Below, one piece after another: positions 1 to 8,228 of a DNA stretch of 64,000 bases (positions within the stretch are counted from its first letter, which is position 1; each line of letters starts with the position of its first letter). The notes below the pieces were generated by a model that was not told the DNA's origin, ran no database searches, and saw nothing but the letters and a program-made list of their open reading frames with translations. The translations under genes were made by a program, and so were the position numbers. Origin of the DNA: Undibacterium sp. KW1 (lineage in GTDB: Bacteria > Pseudomonadota > Gammaproteobacteria > Burkholderiales > Burkholderiaceae_D); assembly GCF_009937955.1 (NCBI RefSeq), contig NZ_AP018439.1:6076001-6140000 (forward strand), given 5' to 3'.

Positions 1-394
1 TGCTTTTGATTTTGACTTTTGCAGTTCCCATGTGTAGCAGCCATTTGTGCTGTGCAGAAAATGGATTAGAAATGCCCGTGTTTGAGGTGTAGCAGGGGTT
101 TCGTGCAGCATGCTGCACGCCTGCGAAACGGCAATCGCTTGCAAGCGATTGTGCGCCCTGCAAGGGCAGCGAGTTTCGGGCATTTCCCATTTTTTGTACC
201 GCACAAATGGGAACCCCCTTTAGGGGGCGGCTACGCCTGGGTCGCCTTTCTTTGAATTCTTTCTTTGGCGACGCAAAGAAAGAATTTCGGCCGCCGGGCC
301 GAGACCCGGCTTGTGTCCATGAAGGGTAATCGCTTTAATCAAAGTACGACAATGCAACAAACGACGCTAGGCTCCTGCCTGCGCAGGAGCGACG
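1..394. repeat. Dispersed structured repeat, copy 1 (truncated by window start)
   Basis: This segment and 11815-12120 are two copies of one non-coding repeat. Shared parts, in order, are a left arm (about 21-66), a variable centre, a right arm (about 185-213) that is the inverted repeat of the left arm, a conserved block that includes a perfect 12-bp stem with a 6-nt loop at 256-285, a GC-rich block, and a terminal palindrome at 371-390. In this copy the centre holds extra palindromes at 102-119, 132-151 and 155-167. Small ORFs can be read through it but differ between copies, so I do not call a gene. It is probably a non-autonomous mobile or REP/MITE-like element. Confidence 0.8.
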
Positions 395-632
395 AATCTG
401 AGATTGCCGCGTATCGTATGACTACCGTTCATCGACAGAACCCCATCCTCATCCCAACCTTCTCCACCGCGCCGCTTGCAAGCGGCTTAGAGATTCATGG
501 CACAAAGCTACGCTTTGCGAATTCCCACGAATCTCCTTGAAGGAGAAGGAGCAAAACCGATGCTGCCAATAGAAATTGAACTTGCCTTAATTCAATTAAA
601 GGTTGACCTCGACCAGTGCAATGAGCCTTGGC
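395..632. other. Intergenic, no gene seen
   Basis: This stretch holds several small palindromes (for example GCCGCTTGCAAGCGGC at 472-487 and one built on AAAGC/GCTTT near 504-518) in the same style as the centre of the adjacent repeat. Short ORFs are present but lack a convincing ribosome binding site or any family resemblance. It lies downstream of the leftward thioesterase gene. Confidence 0.5.
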
Positions 633-1178
633 TCAAGGCAAAGGAAAAATCAAACAGGTCGTCGTTGCATGCGCATAAACCTTCCCCGCCGCATCCACAA
701 TACGCCCCTCAGCAGTACCCACCTGCTTGCCCACCTGTATGACCTTGCCCTCAGCACGCACAGGCCCGGTCTTGGCATTCATCGCGCGGATCAGATTCAC
801 CTTGATTTCCAGCGTGGTATAACCCACGCCGGCAGGCAGCATTGATTGCACGGCGCAACCAACGGCAGAATCAAGCAGGGTACAGAAATAGCCACCATGC
901 ACACTGCCCAGCGGGTTGTAATGCTGCAAACCTGGTGTACCCTGGAACACGATGCGGCCAGCTTCACCCTCTACGGGGATGAAATCCAGGGTCTTGCCTA
1001 TGTGGGCGACCGGGTATTTTCCTTCGAGGATGCCACGCAAGAAATCGATACCGCTGACTGCTTTCAATTGATCCAGACCCAGCACGCCTGGTTCTGCCAT
1101 GCGGGCGCGGACTGCGGCTTCCTGTTCCTGCCATTGTTTTAAAATTACAGCTGCGTCATTCTTTGCATCACTCATCAT
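633..1178 (-). CDS. PaaI-family hot-dog thioesterase
   Basis: A 181-residue protein of the PaaI/YdiI hot-dog family, which hydrolyses acyl-CoA thioesters in the cytoplasm. The active-site region is seen as NPLGSVHGGYFCTLLDSAVG, where family members carry the catalytic Gly/Asp-Glu-type residues after the HGG motif. I start it at the ATG at 1178. That start follows GGAAGG at 1184-1189 and overlaps the stop of the upstream gene (ATGA), so the two thioesterase genes are translationally coupled. A longer in-frame start at 1214 would lie inside the upstream gene. The substrate is unknown. The two paralogues differ clearly, so they may act on different chain types or form a hetero-oligomer. Confidence 0.85.
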   Translation of the reverse strand: MMSDAKNDAAVILKQWQEQEAAVRARMAEPGVLGLDQLKAVSGIDFLRGILEGKYPVAHIGKTLDFIPVEGEAGRIVFQGTPGLQHYNPLGSVHGGYFCTLLDSAVGCAVQSMLPAGVGYTTLEIKVNLIRAMNAKTGPVRAEGKVIQVGKQVGTAEGRIVDAAGKVYAHATTTCLIFPLP

Positions 1179-1642
1179 GCATCCTTCCGGGGGAATAAAA
1201 TCATTTGGGTGCAACGGAACAGGGCAATCGTCTTGCCCTCGTAACTGACTACGGCATCCCAGACCTGAGTCGTGCGGCCCAGGTGCACGGCAGTGGCGAC
1301 CACGCTGATGGTGCCGACGCGGGCGGTGCCCAGGTGATTGGATTTCAGTTCTATGGTCGTAAAGCTCTGCGCCCCTTCAGGCAGGCTGGCGACGCAACCA
1401 TAACCACAGGCAGTATCGGCCAGGGTCACGACGCTACCGGCATGCAGATAGCCATTTGGGGCCAGCAGATGTGGCAGCACTGGCAATTCTGCCGTGACTT
1501 TGCCTTTTTCTACCGTCAGGATATTGATGCCCAGGTGACCGGGCAAAAATTTGGCACCAAACTGGTTCAGGCGTTGTGCCTGCTCTTCTGCTGCTGCATT
1601 AGTCGCAGTATCTGCTGAGGACATCATTTTTCCTTTACTCAT
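1175..1642 (-). CDS. PaaI-family hot-dog thioesterase
   Basis: A 155-residue single hot-dog domain protein. The motif region reads LLAPNGYLHAGSVVTLADTA, with the HAG turn and a downstream Asp typical of PaaI/phenylacetate-type acyl-CoA thioesterases. It is the first gene of a two-gene leftward operon and its stop overlaps the start of the second thioesterase gene. It is divergent from the GlxA/AraC regulator at 1730, with an 87-bp shared upstream region, so that regulator may control it. Other in-frame Met codons lie at residues 6 and 7, so the exact start is uncertain by a few codons. The substrate cannot be told from sequence. Confidence 0.85.
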   Translation of the reverse strand: MSKGKMMSSADTATNAAAEEQAQRLNQFGAKFLPGHLGINILTVEKGKVTAELPVLPHLLAPNGYLHAGSVVTLADTACGYGCVASLPEGAQSFTTIELKSNHLGTARVGTISVVATAVHLGRTTQVWDAVVSYEGKTIALFRCTQMILFPRKDA

Positions 1643-1729
1643 ATAAACTACTTTCCAGGCTACATTCTAGTTATTGCAGGAAAGCGCTGACAGTGTCAGT
1701 ATTGACTCTTTTGATGCAGATTACGACAA

Positions 1730-2758
1730 ATGGCACATATCGAAGTCTGGCTTTACCCTCAATGCATGGCATCTGCGGTCACTGGCCCGCTGGATGTGTT
1801 TGCGGTCGCCAATGCCATCTGGTCGCTGAAGAATGTCGATGATGTAGACCCGCTGTTCACCTGGAGCACTCATTCCATCGATGGCAAGCCTGTCATGACA
1901 CCTGCCAGGGTCAGTCTGGGTGCCGATGCCTGCATACGTGCTGACAGCAAGGCTGACATCATTTTATTACCCGGTCTGTACATGGAAAACGGTGTTACCG
2001 GCCTGACCAGCAGCATGCATGCGATGCGGGAGCTGTTCCCTATCTTAAGAACCAGACACGCCCAGGGTTGTGTGCTGGCCGCCAATTGCAGCGCCACGTT
2101 TTTGCTGGCAGAGGCTGGTTTGCTGGATGGCGGCCATGCAACAACAACCTGGTGGCTGGAAAGGGCATTCAAGACCCGTTATCCTGAAGTCAGCCTGCGC
2201 CTGTCCGAGGTGCTGGATGAATATGAAAATATCCTGACCAGCGGTGCAGCCACCAGCTTTTTGAATCTTGCCTATCACCTGGTGGAGCGCTTTGGTGGCC
2301 AGGATATCGCCAGCGGTGTCGCCAAGACTTTGCTGATAGATGCCAACCGCACTTCGCAAATGCCGTATATGCAAATGCTGAGCCTGACCCAGCAAGATAC
2401 CCACCAGCATGAAAACATCCTGGTGCAGCGTGCGCAAAAATGGCTGAGCCTGCATCATCACCTGCCTTTTCGCCTGCCTGCACTGGCCCGGCATCTGGCA
2501 GTCAGTGAACGCACTGTGATACGCCACTTCCATCAGACTCTCGACACAACACCAGCCAGCTATGCCCAGCAAGTCAAGATGGACATCGCCAAACGGCTGT
2601 TGGAAACTACTACCCTGACACTGGAACAAGTGGCAGAACGCACAGGTTATAGCGACCCCAGCTCATTCCGCCGTCTATTTAAAAAACATTCTGGCCTGTC
2701 ACCTGCCAGTTATCGCGAGCAATTCAGACCAGCAAGACGCCTGGCAACCAGCACCTGA
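1730..2758 (+). CDS. GlxA-family transcriptional regulator (DJ-1/PfpI + AraC HTH)
   Basis: A 342-residue regulator with an N-terminal DJ-1/PfpI-like domain (about 1-190) and a C-terminal AraC/XylS double helix-turn-helix (about 240-335). The nucleophile-elbow position is Cys120 in AANCSATFLLAEAG, as in GlxA relatives, where it is thought to help ligand sensing rather than proteolysis. The second HTH ends in the AraC signature around GYSDPSSFRRLFKKHSGLSP. Family members activate genes for amine or amino-acid use. It is transcribed away from the two thioesterase genes, which are plausible targets. The inducer is unknown. Confidence 0.9.
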   Translation: MAHIEVWLYPQCMASAVTGPLDVFAVANAIWSLKNVDDVDPLFTWSTHSIDGKPVMTPARVSLGADACIRADSKADIILLPGLYMENGVTGLTSSMHAMRELFPILRTRHAQGCVLAANCSATFLLAEAGLLDGGHATTTWWLERAFKTRYPEVSLRLSEVLDEYENILTSGAATSFLNLAYHLVERFGGQDIASGVAKTLLIDANRTSQMPYMQMLSLTQQDTHQHENILVQRAQKWLSLHHHLPFRLPALARHLAVSERTVIRHFHQTLDTTPASYAQQVKMDIAKRLLETTTLTLEQVAERTGYSDPSSFRRLFKKHSGLSPASYREQFRPARRLATST

Positions 2759-2855
2759 GAATCAGGCTACAAATTTCATACAAAAAAGTTAAGGAAATTC
2801 GCTTTAATTTCCATAGGGAAATTATTACTGAGGCTTTTCTGGATATAATCTTTGC

Positions 2856-3452
2856 ATGCACAAGCTACCCGGAAAAAGAAAAGTCTCATATGGCGCTGAA
2901 ACGACAGCGCCAGAAGCGCCCGCTTCTTTGAAGGATGCGGCCCCTGAAGCAGGCCTATTGACACCACCCCTGACACCACCCCTGACCGCTCCGGATTTGG
3001 CTGATACCATCCTGGTGCAGGATACTCCCCCATCAGAAAACCCGGTCATCTCGGAGACGCTGGCCAAGTTCAATGTCGTCAGAACACAGCTATTACGTTC
3101 GCACACCCGCTACCTGGTCAAATGGGAAGTGACGCTGACGCATGAACTGGGCGGTAAAAAACTGAGCTATTACGGCAGGGTCAATGATATTTCCGAGAAT
3201 GGTCTCAGCATGTTCTGCGACTACAATGTCTTCTTCAACGGGAAAGTGAAGCTGGTCATGACGCTGCCACCGCTGAACGTGGGCATGCAGGCGCAGAAAA
3301 TAGAAGTCGAGAGCAAGATGGTTTACACCATACTCTCGCAATTCTCATTCCGCATCGGCCTGGAGTTCCTGAACTTCCATGCCGGTGAAAAGAAAATCCT
3401 GATGGACAGGCTGGAAAGCAGCAATGCCGCGCTCAGACCCGGCAATGCTTAA
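2856..3452 (+). CDS. PilZ domain protein (probable c-di-GMP receptor)
   Basis: A 198-residue cytoplasmic protein. The first ~75 residues are low-complexity and Pro/Ala-rich and include two tandem 12-bp coding repeats giving LTPP units near 2958-2985. Residues about 80-185 form a PilZ domain. Both c-di-GMP binding signatures are visible: the RxxxR motif at Arg81/Arg85 (RSHTR) and a D-x-S-x-x-G motif in DISENGLSM. Binding of c-di-GMP is therefore likely. It stands alone, with a chemotaxis receptor and an HDOD protein nearby on the same strand, which fits a role in motility or surface behaviour. The effector partner is unknown. Confidence 0.88.
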   Translation: MHKLPGKRKVSYGAETTAPEAPASLKDAAPEAGLLTPPLTPPLTAPDLADTILVQDTPPSENPVISETLAKFNVVRTQLLRSHTRYLVKWEVTLTHELGGKKLSYYGRVNDISENGLSMFCDYNVFFNGKVKLVMTLPPLNVGMQAQKIEVESKMVYTILSQFSFRIGLEFLNFHAGEKKILMDRLESSNAALRPGNA

Positions 3453-3469
3453 ATAGCAAAACACAAACG

Positions 3470-4210
3470 CTAATCGCCTCCACCACCACAACCGCCGCCG
3501 CAACCTCCGCTACAGCCCGAACTGTCACCGCCGCTGTCGCCACCACCACTATCTGCATGACTGCCATGGCTGCTGTGATGGCTGGAATCACCAAAATAAT
3601 AGACCGGGTCGCTGCTACTGCCGCCATCACTGCCTGCATAAAAGTCACCACCGCAATACACCGTGCCATCCCCGTTCTTGCGCAAGGCGCTGCAATCGGG
3701 TGCGTAGCGGAAGCCATCGGCGATATTCCACTTGGCATCCAGTGCAAACAGTAGCGGCAAACGTGTCGCCCGGCGCGGGTTGATATTTTCTTCGAGACAG
3801 GCAAACCACCAGGTGCGACGCAAGCCTTCGTTACCACGCCGGTTGGCACCCAGAACTGCAGCGGGGGTGTGATGCATGTAGCGGCCAAAAGCTTTGTTAC
3901 AGAATTGCTCGTAGTTTTTTGTATAAAGTATAAATTCATGCCATAGATCATCGACCACTTGCGATGGCATGGAAATATGCTTGAAACCGGATTTCAGATA
4001 CACCAGGAAAAACTGTCTCAAGGCACGTGCGACCAGTTGCTGGTCTTTGACGTTCAGATCGGGACGTTGTTTGTGTAGTCTTTCCAACAGTCCGGGCGGA
4101 AACATATACGTGCGAATATAGTCAGCCTGCGCTGCCCGGCGCCAGCGCATCCAGACGTAAATCAGACTAGCAGTCAACAACAGTACTACAAGACCTAGTA
4201 AGAAGTGCAT
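3470..4210 (-). CDS. GRDP-like glycine-rich membrane-anchored protein
   Basis: A 246-residue protein with an N-terminal membrane segment (about 3-22, LLGLVVLLLTASLIYVW) followed by a basic stretch. The middle part carries a D-x-x-W-H-x-F motif (VVDDLWHEFILYTKNYEQFC) and a later H-x-P (HHTP), which resemble the conserved core of the GRDP-like family (PF07173) known from plants and bacteria. The last ~50 residues are a Gly/Ser/His/Asp/Cys-rich tail ending in repeated GGC and GGG units, which could bind metal. The ATG at 4210 is used. An upstream TTG at 4231 is in frame but less likely. Function unknown. It converges on the PilZ gene, 17 bp away. Confidence 0.75.
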   Translation of the reverse strand: MHFLLGLVVLLLTASLIYVWMRWRRAAQADYIRTYMFPPGLLERLHKQRPDLNVKDQQLVARALRQFFLVYLKSGFKHISMPSQVVDDLWHEFILYTKNYEQFCNKAFGRYMHHTPAAVLGANRRGNEGLRRTWWFACLEENINPRRATRLPLLFALDAKWNIADGFRYAPDCSALRKNGDGTVYCGGDFYAGSDGGSSSDPVYYFGDSSHHSSHGSHADSGGGDSGGDSSGCSGGCGGGCGGGGD

Positions 4211-4620
4211 ATTAAGCTTACTCACAATCAATAGAATTTAACAAAATCTTGTACTTTGCGTGCTTTGCGGCAAAGCAATTTTGGCATAGTATGGAATCAA
4301 GGGTATACCGTAACTGCCATGTGACCAGCACCGTAGCTTATTCCAAGACAGCTACCAGATACCAGATTTTCTCTTCCCCGGACTCTGATATGTTGTTATA
4401 TGAAAATGTTTTTTTCTTAGGGGCCAATCTGAAATCTTGCACATCATTTAAATGATCATCTGGAGCGATGCATCAACGTCGCGCAATAAGTTCATGAATA
4501 GCGCTGGCATGCAGCTTGCATGTCGTGGCATATCAGGATTGTTGATGTCAGCAAAGCCAGATAAAGATTTCAAATAGGCACCACCTCGTAGTAGCAGAAC
4601 TTCTTTATGGGAGATTCACT
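4211..4620. other. Intergenic region upstream of the chemotaxis receptor
   Basis: About 400 bp between the divergent glycine-rich protein gene and the chemotaxis receptor gene. It is AT-rich in the first half. I see no convincing gene, RNA element or clear flagellar sigma-factor promoter, though it must contain the promoters of both flanking genes. A GGGAG-like ribosome binding site precedes the receptor ATG at 4621. Confidence 0.4.
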
Positions 4621-6300
4621 ATGAATTTGCGTCACTTGCGCATAGGTACCCGACTCGCTGTGGGCTTTGGTGTGATACTGGCTAGTCTGGTACTCATACT
4701 GGTCATTGATGGCATCTTCAGCGCCAATAACCGCAAGGAAATGGTTGCAGGTCTCGAACTCTCTCATAGCAAAAGCGAACTTGCCGCTACCATGAAAAGC
4801 AGCATGCTGGAAGGCGGTATCGCAATCCGCAATATAGGCTTGCAAACTGACCTCGGCGAAAGCGACAAACAGAATGTCATCTCGAAAAAGCAGCAAGCCC
4901 GCTTTGCTGAAGCCAGGAGCAAACTCATCGCCCTGGGCCTGAGTGCGGAAGAGAAAAAAATCATCGATGCAGTTTCTGAACTCGACAAGCAAATCGATTT
5001 CCCTATCAAGGAAGCGATGAAGATGTTGTTGGCCTTCAACGGTGAAGATGCCGTCAAACTGATCGCCACCCAAGTCGATCCATTGCAACAAAAAGCCATT
5101 TTGGAAATCAACAAGCTCGTGGAAATCCAGAACAAGGCGGCCTCTGAACTGTCTGCCACGGCAGAGAGCAAGGGCAAGCAACTGACCGTTACCCTGTTCG
5201 CCATTGGTGCGGTCATCCTGTTATTTGGTGCAGGCTTTTCCATCTTCATGACACGCAGTATCACCACCCCCTTGCGCGATGCAGTTTCCATCGCCAAGCG
5301 TGTGGCTGCAGGCGAACTGTCTTTCCGTGAAGCGGCTGACGGTACCGATGAAATCAGCGAGTTGCTCAATGCCCTGAAAGAAATGAGTGATAACCTGCAT
5401 AACATCGTCAGTGAAGTCAGGCAGGGTACCGACGCTATCGCCATTGCTGCGGTAGAAATCTCTACTGGCAATTCCGACCTGTCTTCCCGTACGGAAACTC
5501 AGGCAGGAGCACTCGAAGAAACCGCCAGCTCCATGGAAGAAATCACGGCCACCGTAAGACACAATGCCGACAATGCCAGGCAGGCGAATGGCCTGGTCAC
5601 CTCAGCGTCAAACTTTGCCATCAAGGGTGGTGAAGAAGTCGGCAAGGTGGTGCATACCATGAACTCCATCAAGGAAAGCTCACGCAAGATTGTCGATATT
5701 ATCAGCGTGATTGATGGTATTGCCTTCCAGACCAATATCCTGGCACTGAATGCAGCGGTAGAAGCTGCCCGCGCCGGTGAGCAGGGCCGTGGCTTTGCGG
5801 TGGTGGCCTCAGAAGTGCGCAATCTCGCGCAGCGCAGCGCCAGTGCCGCCAAAGAGATCAAGACCCTGATAGGTGACTCGGTAGAAAAAGTTGATGCCGG
5901 TGGCAAGCTCGTTGATGCAGCGGGCAAGACCATGAATGAAATCGTCAGCTCGGTCAAACATGTGGCCGACATCATGTCCGAAATCACCGCAGCCGGGCTG
6001 GAACAAAGCTCAGGCATAGAAGAAGTCAACCGTGCCATAACCCAGATGGATGAAATGACACAACAGAATGCCGCCCTGGTAGAACAGGCAGCCGCAGCGG
6101 CAGAGAGCATGGAAGAACAGGCAAATATCCTTGCCAGGGCAGTATCTGCCTTCAAACTCGATAATTCCAGCAATACCGTGCGCAGGGTACAGCAAGTGCA
6201 AGCGACTCCCGTGCGTAACGGCTATACTGAAGACGAACCCTCCTTAATCAAGGCAACTGCTGGTAAACTAGTGAGGGCGCTGGGTTTCAATAAAAATTAG
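4621..6300 (+). CDS. Methyl-accepting chemotaxis protein
   Basis: A 559-residue inner-membrane chemoreceptor. TM1 is at about 10-32, a periplasmic four-helix-type sensor domain spans about 33-185, TM2 is at about 189-211, HAMP follows to about 265, and the cytoplasmic signalling domain occupies about 270-515. The hairpin tip contains the conserved IAFQTNILALNAAVEAARAG segment that contacts CheA/CheW. Gln/Glu pairs suited to methylation are present on both arms. The C-terminal tail lacks a clear CheR-binding pentapeptide. The ligand is unknown. The HDOD gene follows on the same strand 51 bp after the stop. Confidence 0.95.
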   Translation: MNLRHLRIGTRLAVGFGVILASLVLILVIDGIFSANNRKEMVAGLELSHSKSELAATMKSSMLEGGIAIRNIGLQTDLGESDKQNVISKKQQARFAEARSKLIALGLSAEEKKIIDAVSELDKQIDFPIKEAMKMLLAFNGEDAVKLIATQVDPLQQKAILEINKLVEIQNKAASELSATAESKGKQLTVTLFAIGAVILLFGAGFSIFMTRSITTPLRDAVSIAKRVAAGELSFREAADGTDEISELLNALKEMSDNLHNIVSEVRQGTDAIAIAAVEISTGNSDLSSRTETQAGALEETASSMEEITATVRHNADNARQANGLVTSASNFAIKGGEEVGKVVHTMNSIKESSRKIVDIISVIDGIAFQTNILALNAAVEAARAGEQGRGFAVVASEVRNLAQRSASAAKEIKTLIGDSVEKVDAGGKLVDAAGKTMNEIVSSVKHVADIMSEITAAGLEQSSGIEEVNRAITQMDEMTQQNAALVEQAAAAAESMEEQANILARAVSAFKLDNSSNTVRRVQQVQATPVRNGYTEDEPSLIKATAGKLVRALGFNKN

Positions 6301-6351
6301 CGGATAGTGGGGAGCAGCGCCCTGCCTGAGGTCTGCTCCAACAAACACATT

Positions 6352-7203
6352 ATGAATAAGACGGCAGCATTAAAGAGTATTGTTGAACAAGCCAGCAAGG
6401 GTGACCTGGTCTTCCCGACCAATGTCAACGCCTCTCTAAAGATACAACAGGCTCTGGACGACCCGGACTGCGGTATAGAAACAGCCGCAAAACTGGTCAT
6501 GACTGAACCCCTGATGTCAGCCCGTGTGGTTGCCATTGCCAATTCTGTAGCCTATAACCGCTTTGGCGGTGGCGTCACGAATATTCGCACTGCCATCACC
6601 ATTTTAGGTTTCAATACCCTGCGCTCAGTCACCGCTGCGGTCGTCATGCGCCAGCTCAGTGCTGCTGTCTCTGACCCAGCCATCCGCAACAAGATGGAAG
6701 CCCTGTGGCGGCATTCTGCCTATGTCGCCGCACTGTCCCACCTGATTGCGCGCAAGGTCAGCAAGGTCGATGCCGAGACGGCCCTGTTTGCTGGCATCGT
6801 GCATGAAGTCGGTAGTTTTTACCTGTTGTCACGCGCGCAGGAATTCCCGGCCCTGCTGGAAATCGATCCCAGCCCGCCCCCGTCAGATGCGCTGGCAGAA
6901 ACAGATGAAACCTTCATAGGCCGCGCTGTGCTGAATAAATTGCTGGTACCCAAACGCGTGGTCTCGGCCGTAGAAGCCCTGTGGTATGGCATGCGCGTCA
7001 TGCCACCAGAAACCCTGGGCGACACCCTGTTGCTGGCGAATGAACTGGCGGCAGTACCATCACCGCTGGACCCGCGCTCACCTGAGAGCATACGGCAGTC
7101 AGCCTCGGAAATTGATTTTGCGGTGGGCGAAGGTACCCTGACTTCCATCCTGTCAGAATCGGCAGAAGAAGTTGATGCACTGACTGCGTCCCTGATCAGC
7201 TAG
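6352..7203 (+). CDS. HDOD domain protein
   Basis: A 283-residue protein filled by an HDOD domain, a non-catalytic relative of HD phosphohydrolases found in bacterial signalling proteins. Seen features are the N-terminal helical array (LMSARVVAIANSVAYNRFGG), the ILGFNTLRSV turn and a degenerate HD-like region around LFAGIVHEVGSFYL. The ATG at 6352 is chosen; an upstream in-frame GTG at 6307 would add a non-conserved peptide. It follows the chemoreceptor gene and could be co-transcribed. HDOD proteins often act with two-component or c-di-GMP systems, but no partner is certain here. An insertion sequence sits 32 bp downstream of the stop. Confidence 0.88.
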   Translation: MNKTAALKSIVEQASKGDLVFPTNVNASLKIQQALDDPDCGIETAAKLVMTEPLMSARVVAIANSVAYNRFGGGVTNIRTAITILGFNTLRSVTAAVVMRQLSAAVSDPAIRNKMEALWRHSAYVAALSHLIARKVSKVDAETALFAGIVHEVGSFYLLSRAQEFPALLEIDPSPPPSDALAETDETFIGRAVLNKLLVPKRVVSAVEALWYGMRVMPPETLGDTLLLANELAAVPSPLDPRSPESIRQSASEIDFAVGEGTLTSILSESAEEVDALTASLIS

Positions 7204-7290
7204 CACTCACTTATCTCCTCATTTTTGGTTTCTAAGAACCTGTTCGAGATCTTATTGTAAACAAAAGGAATATTGCGTAAACTCGGTTAG

Positions 7291-7623
7291 ATGAGAAAAA
7301 TCTACCCAAGCGACATAAGTCGAGAACAGTTTGCAAAGATAGAAGATATTCTGCTGAGCGCACGCAAGAAAACCAAGCCGCGCCAAGTGGATTTATATGA
7401 TGTTTTTTGCGCGGTATTGTACGTGTTAAAAAGTGGCTGCCAGTGGGACATGATACCGAGCGACTTTCCTCCTAAAAGTACGGTGTACACGTACTTTAAG
7501 CAATGGAAAGAGAAGCCGTTGGGAAGTGAGTTAAGCCTGCTGGAGCAGGCTTTAAAAAAATCAGGTTGGCGCGGCCCGTACCAAACATGGTCGGAACGTA
7601 CACAGCACCTTTTTGATTGTTGA
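7291..7623 (+). CDS. IS5/IS427-type transposase, OrfA part
   Basis: A 110-residue frame giving the N-terminal, DNA-binding part of the transposase, with the typical CAVLYVLKSGCQWDMIPSDF segment and the following YTYFKQW region. It ends at 7623 and overlaps OrfB in the +1 frame. The run of T residues at 7610-7614 (CCTTTTTG) is a likely slippage site by which a fused OrfAB transposase is made, as known for this IS group. OrfA alone would lack the DDE residues. Confidence 0.88.
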   Translation: MRKIYPSDISREQFAKIEDILLSARKKTKPRQVDLYDVFCAVLYVLKSGCQWDMIPSDFPPKSTVYTYFKQWKEKPLGSELSLLEQALKKSGWRGPYQTWSERTQHLFDC

Positions 7624-8083
7624 CGCCCAGAGTGTCAAAAACACGGATACGGCAAAACACAAAGGCTACGATGCAGGGAAGAAAATATCAGGAATCAAGC
7701 GCCATATTGCCGTTGACACAGAGGGGCTACCTCATGCCATTGCCGTGACAACAGCCGACATCACGGATAGAAAGGGAGCACTGGAAGCGTTTGAGCAGCA
7801 CAAGCATTCCTTGGGCAAGGTTGCCAGCGTGCTCGTCGATGGTGGTTATACGGGACGCCCTTTTGCTGAGGGTGTCCATCAAATTCTGGGGGCGTCCGTA
7901 CAAGTTGCCAAGCGCAATGAACTCCACACCTTTAGTGTCATGCCTCAGCGGTGGGTGGTGGAACGCTCTTTTGCCTGGCTTGAGAAATGCCATCGCCTTT
8001 GGAAAAACTGTGAGCGACAATTAAATACCAGCTTGCAATTCGTTAATTTGGCATTTCTCACTTTGCTCTTGCGGCGCGGGTGA
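7613..8083 (+). CDS. IS5/IS427-type transposase, OrfB part (DDE)
   Basis: A 156-residue frame giving the catalytic part of the transposase. The DDE triad is visible as Asp in VDAQSVKNT, Asp in VLVDGGYTG and Glu in VVERSFAWLEK. The only early start in frame is TTG at 7613 and there is no good ribosome binding site, so expression is most likely as a fusion by frameshifting from OrfA at the T-run near 7610-7614. No stop or further frameshift interrupts it. Confidence 0.88.
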   Translation: MIVDAQSVKNTDTAKHKGYDAGKKISGIKRHIAVDTEGLPHAIAVTTADITDRKGALEAFEQHKHSLGKVASVLVDGGYTGRPFAEGVHQILGASVQVAKRNELHTFSVMPQRWVVERSFAWLEKCHRLWKNCERQLNTSLQFVNLAFLTLLLRRG

Positions 8084-8228
8084 TCAAAAAAGATCTCGAA
8101 CAGGTTCTAACGAAGTTGGCAGAAATTCGGCATAATAGCTGTCGTATTTGCACTGTCGTCCATCACAGTAGCTGACATGGCGAAATCGCCAGCCTGCTGT
8201 ATCCTCTGCCATCTTCCAAGGAAAAACC

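Larger units (their letters stand above)
7236..8107 (+). mobile_element. IS5-family (IS427-group) insertion sequence
   Basis: An 872-bp element with perfect 18-bp terminal inverted repeats (GAACCTGTTCGAGATCTT at 7236-7253 and its complement at 8090-8107). It is flanked by the 3-bp direct repeat TAA (7233-7235 and 8108-8110), which is the target duplication. It carries two overlapping transposase frames, as in the IS427 group. The perfect ends and intact frames suggest a recent, possibly active insertion. The ends are very similar to those of the MITE at 53690-53850. Confidence 0.93.

Noticed and set aside
265..540. 91-residue frame within repeat copy 1
   Set aside because: The matching frame is not kept in copy 2, the sequence is dominated by palindromes and there is no ribosome binding site.
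4249..4455. Short rightward frame (68 residues) before the chemoreceptor gene
   Set aside because: It has no ribosome binding site, odd composition and lies in a promoter region.
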